Shown: in pieces, positions 34,090 to 46,456 of the stretch
Numbering within the stretch: position 1 is the first letter of the stretch
How the letters are laid out: the number at the start of each line of letters is the position of its first letter
Source: Simmondsia chinensis
Lineage: Eukaryota; Streptophyta; Magnoliopsida; Caryophyllales; Simmondsiaceae
NCBI GenBank assembly: GCA_018398585.1
Contig: JAGTTD010000009.1
Coordinates: 9,429,193 to 9,493,192 of the forward strand
DNA length: 64,000 nt
Reading direction: 5' to 3'
The notes under the pieces: model-generated
Told to the model about the DNA's origin: nothing
Database searches by the model: none
What the model saw: only the letters and a program-made list of their open reading frames with translations
Translations under genes and position numbers: made by a program

Positions 34090-34700
34090 ATGGGAACTGG
34101 TGCATCCAGCTGTTATTAAGGAACGCTCTATCCATCCGACTCAAGGAGTTACTCCGGCTCCACGTAAATCTTCTTCCAAGCAGATCCAAGTCAAGAAAAC
34201 CATTTTCCTGACCAAAATGCTTGCAGCCGTTCATTCCTCCGGAGGCCCTTGTCATCCCCTTCCTGTCTTCGACATTGAGTACCTATTGAAATCTCCAATG
34301 AACAATGGTCCGGGTGCAGAGTTACAGAAGCTTGCTAAATCTGACCACAAAAGCCTCCTTCCATCTCTTGACCATGGTGCATATATGCAGCAGACGCTAT
34401 AAACCACCTCTAAACCCAATAGCTTCCCTCTAATACCGATCCAGCAAGAGCTTTTAGTTCTCTCAACCTCCGAGAAAAACGACTTGTCCCATATTGCAAC
34501 GATTCCTCCTGCGGCTTCAGGGGCAGCTCCAATCTTTTCCCAATCCATCATGCTGTTGCCCCAAATGCTCTCCACTATATTTTGTTCAGTATTTCTCATT
34601 CTGGTTTCAATGATGCCAATGAAGTGTGGGCTCTTATCTATCAATGACATGATCACGCTCTTCTTGATGCTGCTGTTAAGGCCATCAATATTCCGAGCAA
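34090..34700 (-). pseudogene. LINE endonuclease fragment
   Basis: 34252-34656 reads DKSPHFIGIIETRMR, containing the catalytic Glu of the apurinic-type endonuclease, then GGIVAIWDKSFF, CCIYAPWSRDGRR and FIGDFN. After a frameshift, FLDLDLLGRRFTWSR and SRMDRAFLNNSW continue down to about 34093. The terminal SDH motif and the whole RT are absent. The domain nicks target DNA in active LINEs. Adjacent plus-strand frames are shadows. Confidence 0.82.
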
Positions 34701-35132
34701 CTATCTTGATTATTAAACACTACCACGATTTTATGGTCCGGCCCATCAGTGACGGTCTTGAGGCTTGTGCTTCTTGCCCCTTCTGCTAATTTTGAAGAAG
34801 GATTCAACGAAGTGCGCTCCTCCTTCGTTCCATTTAAGCCCCGCTTTTGTCCCTACCCTTGAGGTCCTAGCAGTCTCCTTTTTCGATTTTGAGATTCCAC
34901 TGGATTCTGAATCTAGCGACAAAGCCGGCGTTACATCCTCCTCAGTTGAATGGCTTCGTTTGGCACTACGGACACTCGGTTCATCCTCCCTAATTTTTTC
35001 TCCATCGCCACTTCTTAGGCCTCGGTCTTCTTCTACTCAAACGCCAAAGAATTAACAAACCTCAGGGGAAGTTGTCTGACGAGCTCTCATTGTTCTCCTA
35101 ACTTAGCTGGTCGTCTTTGTACTGCGTTTGGT

Positions 35133-37030
35133 CTAGATTTTGACAAGAGTAGTATTCCTGTGGTCACTCGGATGTAATGATCTTCGGCCGAAACTGGGCC
35201 CCAAGTTCCTCGACACTCGCTCATGGTTTCTGTCTGGGCTAGTGCATGCATTGTACCGGTTCGCCAGATCACATGGCGCCGGTCCTAACCCTGCCGATTT
35301 CACTGGATCCCCGAAGGACCCCATCCCGACCTCATCTATACATTCACCTTGTGGAATCTCCACATGCTTGCATGCGTGCCTTCTCAGATCCCCACGCTCC
35401 AGCCCTCTGTCGCCCGCCTCATAGACTTCCACCGGACCTCTCGTCTCCTCCACCACCACCGGCTGCTTCACTGGTGTAGCCTGACTGGATATGGCCTCTT
35501 CTTGTAAATTATTTCCCTTGGAGTTATTGTCAGGTGGCGCTGATGATCTCTGGGAATCCTCCGCCCACTTTACGAATTTCTCAGTTTGAATATGCTCGAT
35601 TTCCTTGGCGTAGACAACATGGTATGAGCTTCCTATTGACGGTGAAACAATATCCTTGATAGGATTCCACGGCTCTGTTTTGATGAGAATCCGCGCAACC
35701 TCGTATGACTTACCGAAACTGCATTGTTTATCGACGGCCAGAGTTCTCCCCCAGTTGTTCCCGATTTCGGTAATGTTTTCCCTGGACCAAGCATGCAGAG
35801 GAATCCCATAGCAAGCATCCATACCTTTCTCTTAAGATTTCGTTCAAATTGCATCCACTTGTAACAGTTCGTGATTCCATTCAGTCTATTTCCTTTTATC
35901 CTCAAACTCACGATCAAGGTCTTGAATTGAGTTGCACGTCACCAAGAATCCTTCTCAACAAACACCCCCGCCCCCCCCCCCCCCCCGCCCGCGGTGAATG
36001 CACTGTTCGCCACTCCATAGGACAACCTACGCACCAATTCTTCCACTAAGCACACATTTTTGTCTTCTTTAAATTCAATCACAAGGCTCTTCCTTAGGAA
36101 TTCCGCTTTCGCTTCTACTTGCTGAACATGTATGATTTTCCTATCAGTCCCCAGAATATTCATAAAACGCTGTGATCTTGTACCCCGAGACTGCGCATTT
36201 TCACTCTGTCCTCTTCCGTTTGGTCTTATATCGTCCCTACTAACTGTTGGTGTAAACTCCAAAAGGTATGGGAACCGGGTATCCAAATATTGTTGGATCA
36301 AACACTTGTAATTTGCAAGTAACGGGTATCCAAACGATTTACAGGTTTTGAGGCGTGATGTCACTTTCTTTAAGACTTATTTCAGCGCATTAAATAGTCT
36401 CGGGATACAACGATAACCTAATGTCAATAGAGTGAGCGCTTGTAAAGGGAGATAAGAAGAGATGTTGAGAATGACGTTTTTCAAGAACAATGAATAAGTT
36501 CTTTCAAATCAATTGACTTTATCCATTATCAAAGACATTAGGGGAATATATATATATATATATATAAGACTTTGTGAAAGGAGACGTCCCAATTTATGCC
36601 TCAAAGAAAAGGCGCGAAAGGCCGGTAGTTAACGCGTGAAAATCCGGTGAAAACTGTACCTGTGTGTCAACAAACAATTTTGCAGAGATGGTTCTGTTGA
36701 TCTGTGTGTCAACACACACCTCTGCAACCCTGTTCTATAAGAATGTGCGTCCACACACCAGCCCTGTGTGTCGGCACACATCAAAACACATCGAACAAAC
36801 TTCGGGACCAACTTTAAACACTTTACTCACAATTCTTATAGCATTATTTTGAAAATACATCAACACTAACCTCTATGCCACCCCCTCTGTTCGCCAAGCC
36901 ATTTACGTTGTCACCAGAAACCACCTGAGCAAAGGTCCTGTGGTCTCTCCATGCTGGATTAGAGCTAATTAGGGGTCCACTATTTCCACCCTTGACTCTA
37001 TTCTTCCATTTTCCATCCTCTCTTTTGTTT
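35133..37030 (-). pseudogene. LINE ORF1 (RNA-binding protein), split by a solo LTR
   Basis: Upstream part 36870-37030 reads SNPAWRDHRTFAQVVSGDN, the usual entry into the plant LINE ORF1 fold. It continues in phase after the solo LTR with SRDDIRPNGRGQSENAQ, then AEFLRKSLVIEFKEDKN and VEELVRRLSYGVAN. The frame is then lost at a C homopolymer (35957-35985). The reading resumes at 35822 with CYGIPLHAWSRENITEIG and EVARILIKTEPWNPI, typical of the RRM-like ORF1 core, and ends at 35133 after a low-complexity tail. The C run may be a sequencing or assembly fault. Confidence 0.78.
36245..36865 (-). mobile_element. Solo LTR related to the intact copia, TSD CTAAC
   Basis: On the minus strand it begins TGTTGATGTATTTTCAAAAT, the same start as the LTR at 26996, and shares GTTTGGATACCCG and CACGCCTCAA segments near its end. 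Perfect 5-bp duplications CTAAC flank it (36240-36244, 36866-36870). It interrupts LINE ORF1, which reads in phase across it. Diverged TGTGTGTCRACACACA-like palindromes lie at 36658-36782. A single LTR with intact TSD implies LTR-LTR recombination. Confidence 0.88.
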
Positions 37031-37044
37031 TTAGCCCAATTAAT

Positions 37045-37317
37045 TGATACATGTACTCGAGTTGAATAAGTGTTAGAGGTTAATAATCAATTAGTATAAA
37101 TATTGTATTAGCTTTGTAATTAAGTATCAATGAACAAATACTTTCTCTCTCCTCTTTTCCCCTTCTTCTCTTTCTCTCTCGACTGTCTCTATCTCTCTCT
37201 TTTCTATACCTTAACCCTTATTCTATTCTCTCTCTCTCTTTTCTAATTCTCTCTCTAATCTCCTTTTCCTTATCAATCCTTCATCAATTCTGGATGCAAT
37301 CTTAATTGATTGTATCA
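37045..37317 (+). repeat. LTR of a truncated gypsy element
   Basis: It starts TGATACATGTACTCGAGT and ends TTGATTGTATCA, so the ends are inverted (TGATAC/GTATCA). It is followed after two bases by TGGTATCAAATTCAG, a mutated initiator-Met primer site. It contains a long TC-rich leader (37143-37260). Only this LTR and a gag fragment remain. Confidence 0.72.
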
Positions 37318-37359
37318 ATTGGTATCAAATTCAGGTCGTACTGTGTTTTGGATCGAATT

Positions 37360-38230
37360 ATGGCCAAAGGTACTCGTTTTGCCACCGAATTGAGGCGTTT
37401 GGAGACGCGAATTGACGACAACCAATGCACCATGGACGAACTCTTCTAGAGCTTTGAAAAATCGTGTACAATTGGACGTCTCTTCGTTGAAACAAGAACA
37501 AAGCAAGATAATGGAGATCTTGCTCGAAATTCAGAGTCAAACGCGACCAATGGAGCCTCGTCCGGCCGAATCTTGCCCTGGTGACGGTATTTTGGGCCGC
37601 CCTACCGAGTCACCGCTCATTCCAGTAACCACCTCGGTTCCCGGTGCTGGTATATCTTCTTCGGCTACTTCTCCATATCACTTTCATGCTCGTCCCTCTA
37701 AAATTGACTTTCCGAAGTTCGTTGGTGGTTCGAGTGTTAAAAATTAGGTGTGGAAGATTGAACAATTCTTTAATATTGATCATACTTTGGATTCCGGTAA
37801 GGCTAAACTTGCGTCAATGCACCTTGAGGATGACGAACTCGAGTGGCATCGTTCGTTTCTTAAAACACATAACCGACCTATTGAAGAGTTCGAGTGGTCT
37901 GAGTATTTAGCCTTGTTAATTCAGCGATTTGGCAACGTTTACGAAAATCCTACGGTTGATTTGATGAAATTGTTGCAAGTTAGTAGTGTTTTGGAATGTC
38001 AATCTCAGTTTGAGCGTTTGGTGCCTCATTTAAGCCTATCCGAGTCCTACTTGGTTTCATGTTTTGTTATCGGCTTGTAAGAATCAATTCAATACCCGGT
38101 CCTCATGCTTTAGCCTACTTCGCTACCCCAAGCTATGCAATTAGCCCAGTTACAGGAGGCTCATTTGCTCTCTACTCCACTTGGATCGGCAAGTGATTAT
38201 GCCCACTCCACTTCCGTTCTTTCTTTAAGT
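37360..38230 (+). pseudogene. Gypsy gag fragment
   Basis: The frame starts near the ATG at 37360 (MAKGTRFATELRRLETRIDD), is broken by TAG at 37447-37449, and shifts. 37748-38080 reads the conserved Ty3/gypsy Gag core: KIEQFFNIDHTLDSGKAKLA, ELEWHRSFLK, EYLALLIQRFGNVYENP, then SYLVSCFVIGL. Protease, RT and integrase are missing; sequence after about 38260 belongs to the hAT element. Gag would form the particle. It is too degenerate to act. Confidence 0.8.
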
Positions 38231-40402
38231 GGTCCTACCATTTTATTGATGAATAATCATTTTGACAAAAAATAATTATAATTTATTGATGAATAATATA
38301 ACATACAAGTACAATACAACACAAGCATAATTACAAATATGTTTAATAAAATAAAATGTATCATACATTGTTAAAAAATATATAAAACTATAACAATATG
38401 ATACCACTATTTAAAATTACAAATATATTTTATAAAAGAAATTATATTGTAAAAAATTAGAATTATAACAATATAAATAACTTAGTCTAAACGTGCAGCG
38501 GGACTTGCTGTACTAGTGCTACGGTCGTCTTCTTCATCGCTTGATGAGCCTAAGTTGAGTCGGTCTTAGTGTCTATCCACTGCAACCATCCCGTCCTTTA
38601 AGGTTACCAACATTTCTAAGGTGGTCGGTGCTAGCTTTGCTCTTTTTGCTCTAAGCAATCTACAGTCTGTACTAAAAGCACACTGTGATGCTACTGAAGA
38701 CACCAGACACGTAGTATATCACGTGCCATAGTGGAAAACACGGGATATTAGGTTTTATTAGAATGCCACTATTGCAAAATATCAAAATTTGGATTCTCCT
38801 GTGTCGGGTTCAAGTCGAGCATAGGCGAACGCAAGTAAAAATCTAGCTCATCATATGACGTAGATTTTATTCGGGCTTTAATCGGTTTAACATATCCCAC
38901 ACGTAGGATTTTCCTTGAGACGAAAAAGATGATGTGGAAGAAATATTTGGATTATCAAATGATAATCTTCCAACACACACAGAAAATAAATTTCGTAAAT
39001 TTTAAGCAACTTCCACAATAAAAGATGCTACAGCATAAGTTGAATTTAATGTTTTGTAAAAATATTGTGCAAGTAATTACAAACCTGTAAGTTTACAATA
39101 TGGATAAAAAATAGTGGCAATACAATATACCAGTGGTAATTCACAATAGTATTTTAAAAATTTTAGCCTCATGGCGGAAATAGAGGCCTCCAACACGGGG
39201 TTGGAGGCGTTCTCACCCATCCAAGCAGCAATATCTACCAGTCTATATATTGCTTGTGTAATTGTTGGTTAATAACATCCAAAAAGATGTCGTAGCATAT
39301 TTAAGAATAACAAAAAATTTACAGACTTTATTAATTGCATTCCAATCTACACACTAGAAATTAAAATTCTTTAGTTCTGAAGGATTTTCCTGTATATATT
39401 TAATTAAGATATCTTTGTATGGTATTATTCTTTCCAACATCTCAACAGTGGATGACCACCTCGTCTGTGTATCTAATTTAAATTTTTTAAAAGGAATGCC
39501 ATGTGTGCCGTAAAAAAAATTAAATTTTCTTTGCCTAATTCCAGATATCTTAATTGCTATAGCTAATTCTCTTAAACACGCGATAGAAGCATCTACGATT
39601 TGCAAACCATCCATCACCATTAAATGCAGTACATGACATATGTAACGTAAATTAAAACATTTCCATCTAACATGGGCCTCATATGCCTAATTAATTATTT
39701 ATAGATGCATCGTTGTTAGTAGCATTATCAAAAATAATGCTGAAAATGTTGCGGTCTATCCCCCATTCACGGCATGCTTCTATAATGGCACCCGTGGTTG
39801 CTTGAGCAGTGTGGGGATATTAAAGAAGGAAAAAATCAATTATTCGTTTTTGCATGATATAGGCAGAATCAATCAAATGTGCCATTATGTACAAGAAAGG
39901 CACACCGGGTTTCGACATCCACGTATTCAATGTCAACAAGAGCACATTCGTGTTCGCCTTAAAAATATCTTGAGGCTCATTTTTCATATTTAAAAATTCT
40001 TTAAATGCGTCCCGCTAGTGTTTCAAGGAACCTTTAAAGCAGCAAGTTTTAACGCGTTTTGATTGTACCAGACGAATCTACGGTCTTCGCCAGTAGTAAA
40101 CGGCCTTTTAACCCCAATGACGTATATCATTAATTCACGTCTATTAGTTTCTTATGTAAATCTAAAGTTAGCAAGCGCACCAGTTGCATGCTATACGAGA
40201 TGTTGTTCGGTTTTATCTACAGTTAATCCGGTGTGACTTTTTAATTGGTATCTTTTTAGAGTGTTACTACCACTACCACATGGATGACTGAAAACTTTTG
40301 GGAGATCATATAATAAATATGTTCTATTATGTTCACAATCTAGTGTGAAGTGGTTCCATACATCGCTAATATTACGTCTACTACTGGTGTGGGTTTCAGT
40401 TT

Positions 40403-41031
40403 TGTTAAGGTAATCTGGACAAATCTTATATACTATGATACCAATTTGTGATGAAAAAACTTGAACAAACTTAATATACTCGGATATCAATTTGTTAGGA
40501 AATTAATACCTCCTTAATGCGGAACTTAACACCCCATAACTGGATTCGATTCAAATACTATAACACACATGAGAAGTAAACAAAAGAGGTAAAGGAGAAC
40601 AAACGAAGAATACAGAGATTTACGTGGAAACCCTCTTCAATCGAGAGGGAGAAAACCACGGGCGGAGATGGAGAATCTTTATTGAGTATGAATAATGGAA
40701 CAATTACAACAACACTTCCTCGGAATGAGATCGATGGAGAATTACTGAATCACTCCCTCTAAACTCTCGTAATGCTCTCAAATGCCTTGATGACGGTGGC
40801 TCATTTTGATTGGATGATTGGATCAAATTGGATCACCAAAACAGAAGCCCGAGACCCATATTATACTAAACAGCTAGGGTACGCGGGCCGATCGATAGGC
40901 CCCGGCCGATCAATCAACCCCCCTTTGCTGTAAATCTTGATTTTTTCTCCAATGTTGCTCTCCGATCGATCGGCTTGCTCACGGCGAGAATCATGACTAA
41001 ATTACATAAATTTGAGGCAATATTCCTAACA
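40403..41031 (-). repeat. 3' LTR of nested copia
   Basis: On the plus strand it reads TGTTAAGGTAATCTGG ... TATTCCTAACA. A palindromic CCGATCGATCGG word is present near 40963-40974. It is 629 bp, shorter than its partner by deletions. Confidence 0.9.
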
Positions 41032-42363
41032 AACCTCCACCTTGACTCAAATTTACACATAAGCAAAATTTCTCCACCTACTCCACAAAACACCCCATAC
41101 ACAGGGTTAACTTAACAAAATAGAAAACCTAACCAAGTCCGAGCGATGCTTAAACTTTCTGCTAGGTAGCACTGAAGTGAACATATCTGAGAGGTTATCA
41201 TCAATGCCAATCTTCTTCTCTGAATTGGCTCTTGACACATCTTCTGAAATAGTCGCCTGCTGCTGAACTGTGTTACTTAACTGAAACTGAACTTCCTCTG
41301 GCTTATTCACCTGATCTGAATCACAACTAACTGATGGCATCTTCTGTGGAGATAGCAATGAAGACTCATCAAACGTGACATTTCTACTCGTCAGGAATTA
41401 CTTGAAGCGAGCTCTTTTCTTCTTCCCATAAATGTCGTGTTCATAAGATTTCTATCCTGTAGATTGACCACACAACGAGCCTCTTTTACTATGCTCAGAT
41501 AGACGTTTATCACCTGAATGATCCAATCTCAAATGCCTTGACTTTGTGATACCTGGTTCTGTCAATAATAATGATGAAGATACTTTAACTGATCTTGCAA
41601 CTGTGGAACTGACAAGCTCATATAATGTTCCTGCCCTTCTGCCCTTAATCACAACCAAAGCACCCTTAACGACCTTCAAAACTTTACCTTCAGCTGTGTA
41701 CCTGTACCCATGAGACTCAAGTGTACCTAAAGAGATGAGATTCTTCTTCAAATCAGGAATGTGACAAACATCACTCAAAGTCCTGATAATGCCATTGAGC
41801 ATCTTAATACAAATAGTTCCTATACCCAAAACTTTGCATGTAGCATCATTGCCCATTAAAGCAAATCCACCTTGAATTGACTCATATGTGGAAAACCTAT
41901 CTCGATTGGGACAAACATGATAGGAGCAACCCGAATCCAAGATCCAACTACTTCTAAAACTAGAATGAGGTTCAGACACAGACAGTATATCACCATCATT
42001 CTCATCTTCTTCTACAACACTAGCTGCTACGGATCTCTAGTCAGACCTATTATCTGCTTCTAGTTTCCTCTTAAACTTGTAACAATCTCTCTTAATGTGC
42101 CCTTTCTTATGAAAAAAATTACAGGATAGGTCTTGATGTCTAAACTTGGACCTATACTTGTTTCCACCATGATCAGATTCTTTATTCTCAGTTATTTCTC
42201 TCACAATAGTATCTTCTGCTCTCTCTCTCTCTACTACTCTCTCTCGCTTTCTACTGCTAGCTACAGTCCTCTTTAACGTTCAGCTGCCACACCACCGTCA
42301 GCAACCTCGCCGACGCGGCAGGAACACCATCACTGGCAACGCTAAGAGGACGGCTCCCCCGCA

Positions 42364-42906
42364 ATGTCGGACCAGCCACCCAAACCGCCCGGAACCCTGG
42401 CCCCCCTCTCCCCCTTCGAAACCCAGTCCCACCACCACCGGTGCCCGCCAAACCAAGACCGCAGCAGACCCTACCCGGCCACTCACTCAGCCACTCAACC
42501 CCCCCTCCGGCCACTTGCTCGGCCACTCAACCCACCACCCCGCCGATTTCATCCCATACCCACGAGAACCCAACCCCTGACTAACCGCGCCCCAGACCCT
42601 CCACGACTGGAACCCAACCCAACCGGACCCAAGCCCCCCCACCCGGACCATCACCAGGAACCTCTACCCATCTCCCACCCCTCTGCTCTCCCTAAACCCA
42701 GACCGACCGTCACCCTTACCCTAGACCCACCACCACCGTTGCCACCGTACGACCACCCAACCCGGAGCCCAACCGACCTCATAGCCCGGACCCACCAACA
42801 CCAAGGCCAAACCCCTCTCCCTATCCCCAACAACCCGCCACCCCACGACCACCCAACCCGGAGCAACTGCCAGCCACCACCTCACGACAAGCTCGCAGCC
42901 GACTGA
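42364..42906 (+). other. Proline-rich open frame in the RTE 5' region
   Basis: A 180-codon frame starts MSDQPPKPPGTLAPLSPF and is rich in Pro, His and Arg throughout. It is in the same phase as the endonuclease frame that opens at 43168 but is separated from it by a TGA at 42904 and about 260 bp. No domain is recognisable. It may be a GC-rich untranslated region whose composition keeps it open, or a short upstream ORF. Confidence 0.3.
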
Positions 42907-43167
42907 TCCACATAAGCAAAAAATTCATCGGCCCCAGTTCTGTATCCTTCCCTTTTCCTTCCGTATTTGCTTCCCTTTTGGTTGGATAGTATTTATTTTG
43001 GGGTTTGCTATTTGATTTTCTTATTTCAACTAATCACTACTTGGCATGCATGGAGTCTGAGTGCATTTATGTGCTATGTCTTGCTAGTTTACATATTCAT
43101 AGCGACAGGGGTGTATGAACGATACTAGTCATGGAACTCAAAACGTGAGGCCATCTTTAAAAGGGGG

Positions 43168-46077
43168 TTGGCGGGGGAGGGGGGGGGGGGGGGTGGGAAG
43201 GGGAGAGAGAAGCTAAAGAGGGAGGGAAACCTAAGAATAGGGACACTAAATATCGGGACATTGGCACAGAAGAACCTCGAGGTGGTTCAAATGATGATGA
43301 AAAGAAGGATCAACATTCTTTGTCTGCAAGAGACTAAATGGGTGGGCATGAAGGCAAGGGATGTGCTAGGATATAAATTTTGGTATTCAGGCAAAGCCAT
43401 AGGGAGGAATGGAGTTGGCATTATCGTCTATAACAATATTAAGGATAAAGTAGTCGAAGTGTCCAAGACTGGTGATAGGATCATAGGCATCAAGATGATC
43501 CTAGATGGGGAGGTATTGAATGTCATCAGTGCCTATGCACCTCAGACTGGACTACCAGAGAATGAGAAGGCTGCATTTTGGGAGAACCTAGACAAAATGA
43601 TGGAAGTCATACCACAATCCGAACAAGTGGTGATTGGCGGGGATTTCAATGGGCATGTTGGCACAACAGAGGATGGATACGCGTCATACCATGGGGGATT
43701 TGGATTTGGAACTAGGAATGCAGAGGAGAAATCCCTCCTAGACTTTGCGGGCACTTATGAGCTAACAATTGCCAACATCTTCTTCAAAAAGCGTGACGAA
43801 CATATCATCACGTATCAAAGCAGAGGGACGAGGACTCAGATTGATTACATACTACTAAGGAAAAGGGTACAAAGAGAATGCAGGGATTGCAAGGTCATTC
43901 GAGGGGAGGACCTTTCTAAACAATATAGGGTGTTGTGCGCGGATGTAAAGGTCAAGAAGAGGGCCATAAGAAGCAGGAAATCCGTGCAGAGACATACTCG
44001 CTGGAGGGATTTGAAGGGAGAAAAGTATAGAGCCTATAAGGAAAGAGCGGAATCAGAGCTCGATTGGGATGGGGAGGGAGATACAAACCGAATGTGGAAT
44101 GAAATGGCCCAAAAGATTAGGGGACTGGCACGCGAAGTTTTGGGAGAGTCAAAAGGTGGGGCAACTATCAACAGAGAGTCCTAGTGGTGGTGCGAGGAGG
44201 TCCAACAGAGGATTAAGGCGAAACAAGACTTGTTTAAGGAGTGGGAGCATAGTAGAGAAGAGGAAAAGAGATGTCAATATCAGCAAGCCAAGAAGGAAGC
44301 AAAGAAGGCAGTCAGGGAGGCACAATCAAGAGCATATGAGGAGTTTTACAAGAGGCTGGATACCAAGGAGGGAGCCAGGGATATATACAAGATCTCCAGA
44401 GCCAGAGAAAGAAGGATGAGGGACTTGGAGCAAGTAAAATGCATAAAAGGAAAAGATGGACAGGTGCTAGCGGAAAGGCATCTAATTAGAGCTAGGTGGA
44501 AAGCTTACTTCCACGATCTGTTCAACAACCAAGGAAACACGGAGATAGTTCTAGGTGATCTCCAGACACCGAGGGAGGATCAAAACGACTGCTATTGTGA
44601 GCGAATTACCCCAGAGTAGATCAAGGAAGCTCTAAAACATATGGGTAGGGGAAGAGCAGTCAGTCCATATGGAATACCCATTGAGGTATGGAAATGCCTT
44701 GGACAGAGGGGCATCAGTTGGTTGACAAAATTCTTTAACCAAATCCTTATGGGGAAGAAGATGCTTGACGAATGGCAGAAGAGCACACTGGTCCCAATCT
44801 ACAAGAACAAGGGCGACATCCAAAGTTGCTCCAACTATCGGGCGATCAAACTAATCTGCCACACTCTCAAGCTGTGGGAGCGAGTCATAGAAAAGAGACT
44901 ACGGCAACAGACAGAGGTGACCGAAAACTAGTTCGGGTTCATACCCGGGAGATCAATAATAGAAGCCATCCACCTTTTAAGGCGGACGATAGAGCAGTAT
45001 AGGGAGAGACAAATGGATCTCCACATGGTCTTCATTGATTTGGAGAAGGCATATGATAGAGTGCCAAGAGAGGTAATATGGAGGGTGTTGGGTAGGAAAG
45101 GCATCCCAATGCCTTATATCCGGGCCATTAGGGACATGTATGAGGAGGCACATACTAATGTGCGCACAGGGGAAGGGGAGACAGACACTTTTAATATTAT
45201 AGTTGGGGTGCACCAGGGTTCTGCCTTGAGTCCCTTTCTGTTCATTCTAGTGATGGATGAGCTCACTAGACACATCTAAGGAGAGGTACCTTGGTGTATG
45301 CTCTTTGCAGATGACATAGTTTTGGTAGGGAACTCCCGAGCTGACATAAATGAGAAGTTGGAATTGTGGAGAGGTGCTTTAGAATAGAAGGGTTTACGGA
45401 TTAGCAGATCTAAAACTGAGTACTTGGAATTCAAATTCGGTCATTCCACCACGACTAGTACAGAGGATGTCAAGATAGAATCGAAGATCGTACCGAGTAA
45501 GGAGAGTTTCAAATACCTGGGATCTATGATACACCAGAATGGTGAGGTGGATGAGGATGTCAACAACAGGATTAAAGTAGACTGGTAGAAGTGGAGGATG
45601 GCATCCGGGGTGCTTGGTGATAGAAAGTTCCCGCTAAAGCTAAAGGGAAAATACTATAGGACGGCAGTAAGACCGGCTATGTTATATGGGGCAGAGTGTC
45701 ACCCAATGAAACAAAATCAAACACAGAGGATGAAGGTGGCAGAGATAAGGATGTTGCGCTGGATGTGTGGCCACACAAGGAAGGATAGGATCAGGAACGA
45801 TGTAATAAGAGGTAAATTGGGTGTAGCCTCGATCAAGGATAAATTGAGGGAGCACCGCCTGAGATGGTTTGGACATGTTAGCAGGAGACCGACCACAGCT
45901 CTAGTCAGGAGGTGTGAACAACTACACACTACACTAGGCAGAAGAGGGAGGGGTAGGCCAAAGAGGAGTTGGTAGGAGACTATCCGACACGACCTAACCC
46001 ACCTAAACCTAAGAGAGGAGATGGCCTTAGATAGGGCACGATAGAGGGCTAGCATAAGGATAGCGGATGTGGCAGCG
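43168..46077 (+). pseudogene. RTE LINE endonuclease-reverse transcriptase, nonsense-mutated
   Basis: The endonuclease (43168-44184) has LRIGTLNIGTL, LCLQETKW with the catalytic Glu, SAYAPQTGL, IGGDFNGHVG and QIDYILLRK. The last catalytic His is replaced in SKQYRVLCAD, where QHR is usual. A basic linker follows. RT has [39 protein letters not shown] and FADDIVLVG (45307-45333). The C-terminal part has RMLRWMCGHTRKDRIRN and RLRWFGHVSRRP. All segments are in one phase from 43168 to 46077; the only breaks are stop codons at 44182, 44617, 44929, 45277, 45385, 45586, 45973 and 46042 (seven TAG, one TAA). The upstream G-run makes the true start uncertain. Confidence 0.92.
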
Positions 46078-46277
46078 TAGAATAGTGCGGCGAGTGGATG
46101 GTAGTTTAAGATTTGTAGGCAGTCATAACTCCAGGTAGTGCACTTATGTACTGTTTAGTTGTTTTTCGATTACTCGGCTTTTATTGGCCATGTACTATTG
46201 GCTTTATTATGTGCCTGTATTTGTCTCCTGTAGGGTATATTTATAGTGCTAGTCTTATGAGGGGTCCAAAGCTGATG

Positions 46278-46456
46278 CTTGTGGCTTCTATGATTTGCAG
46301 GATACCATGTTCGCATGACGACTCGATCTTCAGGTTGGGGGTCTGCGGAAATAGCCTCTCTTCTACCTGGAAGGGGGAAGGCTACGTACATCCACCCCCC
46401 CAGACCCTGCTCGTGCGGGAGCCTCTGTGGCACTGGGATTGTTGTTGTTGTTGTTG
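46278..46456 (+). repeat. RTE 3' end with SINE-like tail and (TTG)n
   Basis: The last 180 bp contain CAGGTTGGGGGTCT, ATAGCCTCTCTTC, GGGGGAAGGCTACGTACATC, CCCAGACCCTGC and GCGGGAGCC, then CACTGGGATTG and TTG repeats. The same string order occurs in the insert at 821-961 and in the fragment at 9771-10500, and is characteristic of plant Au-type SINEs. This part is probably the recognition tail for the element's reverse transcriptase (inference). Confidence 0.7.

Larger units (their letters stand above)
34085..37044 (-). mobile_element. L1-type LINE fragment (ORF1 and N-terminal endonuclease)
   Basis: This minus-strand LINE lacks its RT half: reading stops inside the endonuclease at about 34085. 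ORF1 lies at 35133-37030 and is interrupted by a solo LTR at 36245-36865. Loss of the 3' part is not what target-primed truncation produces, so a later deletion is likely. The 5' side abuts a gypsy LTR at 37045. The family differs from the LINE at 2190-7740. Confidence 0.82.

Noticed and set aside
34100..35055. Plus-strand frames near the LINE fragment
   Set aside because: They are antisense to the endonuclease and the ORF1-ORF2 region on the minus strand.
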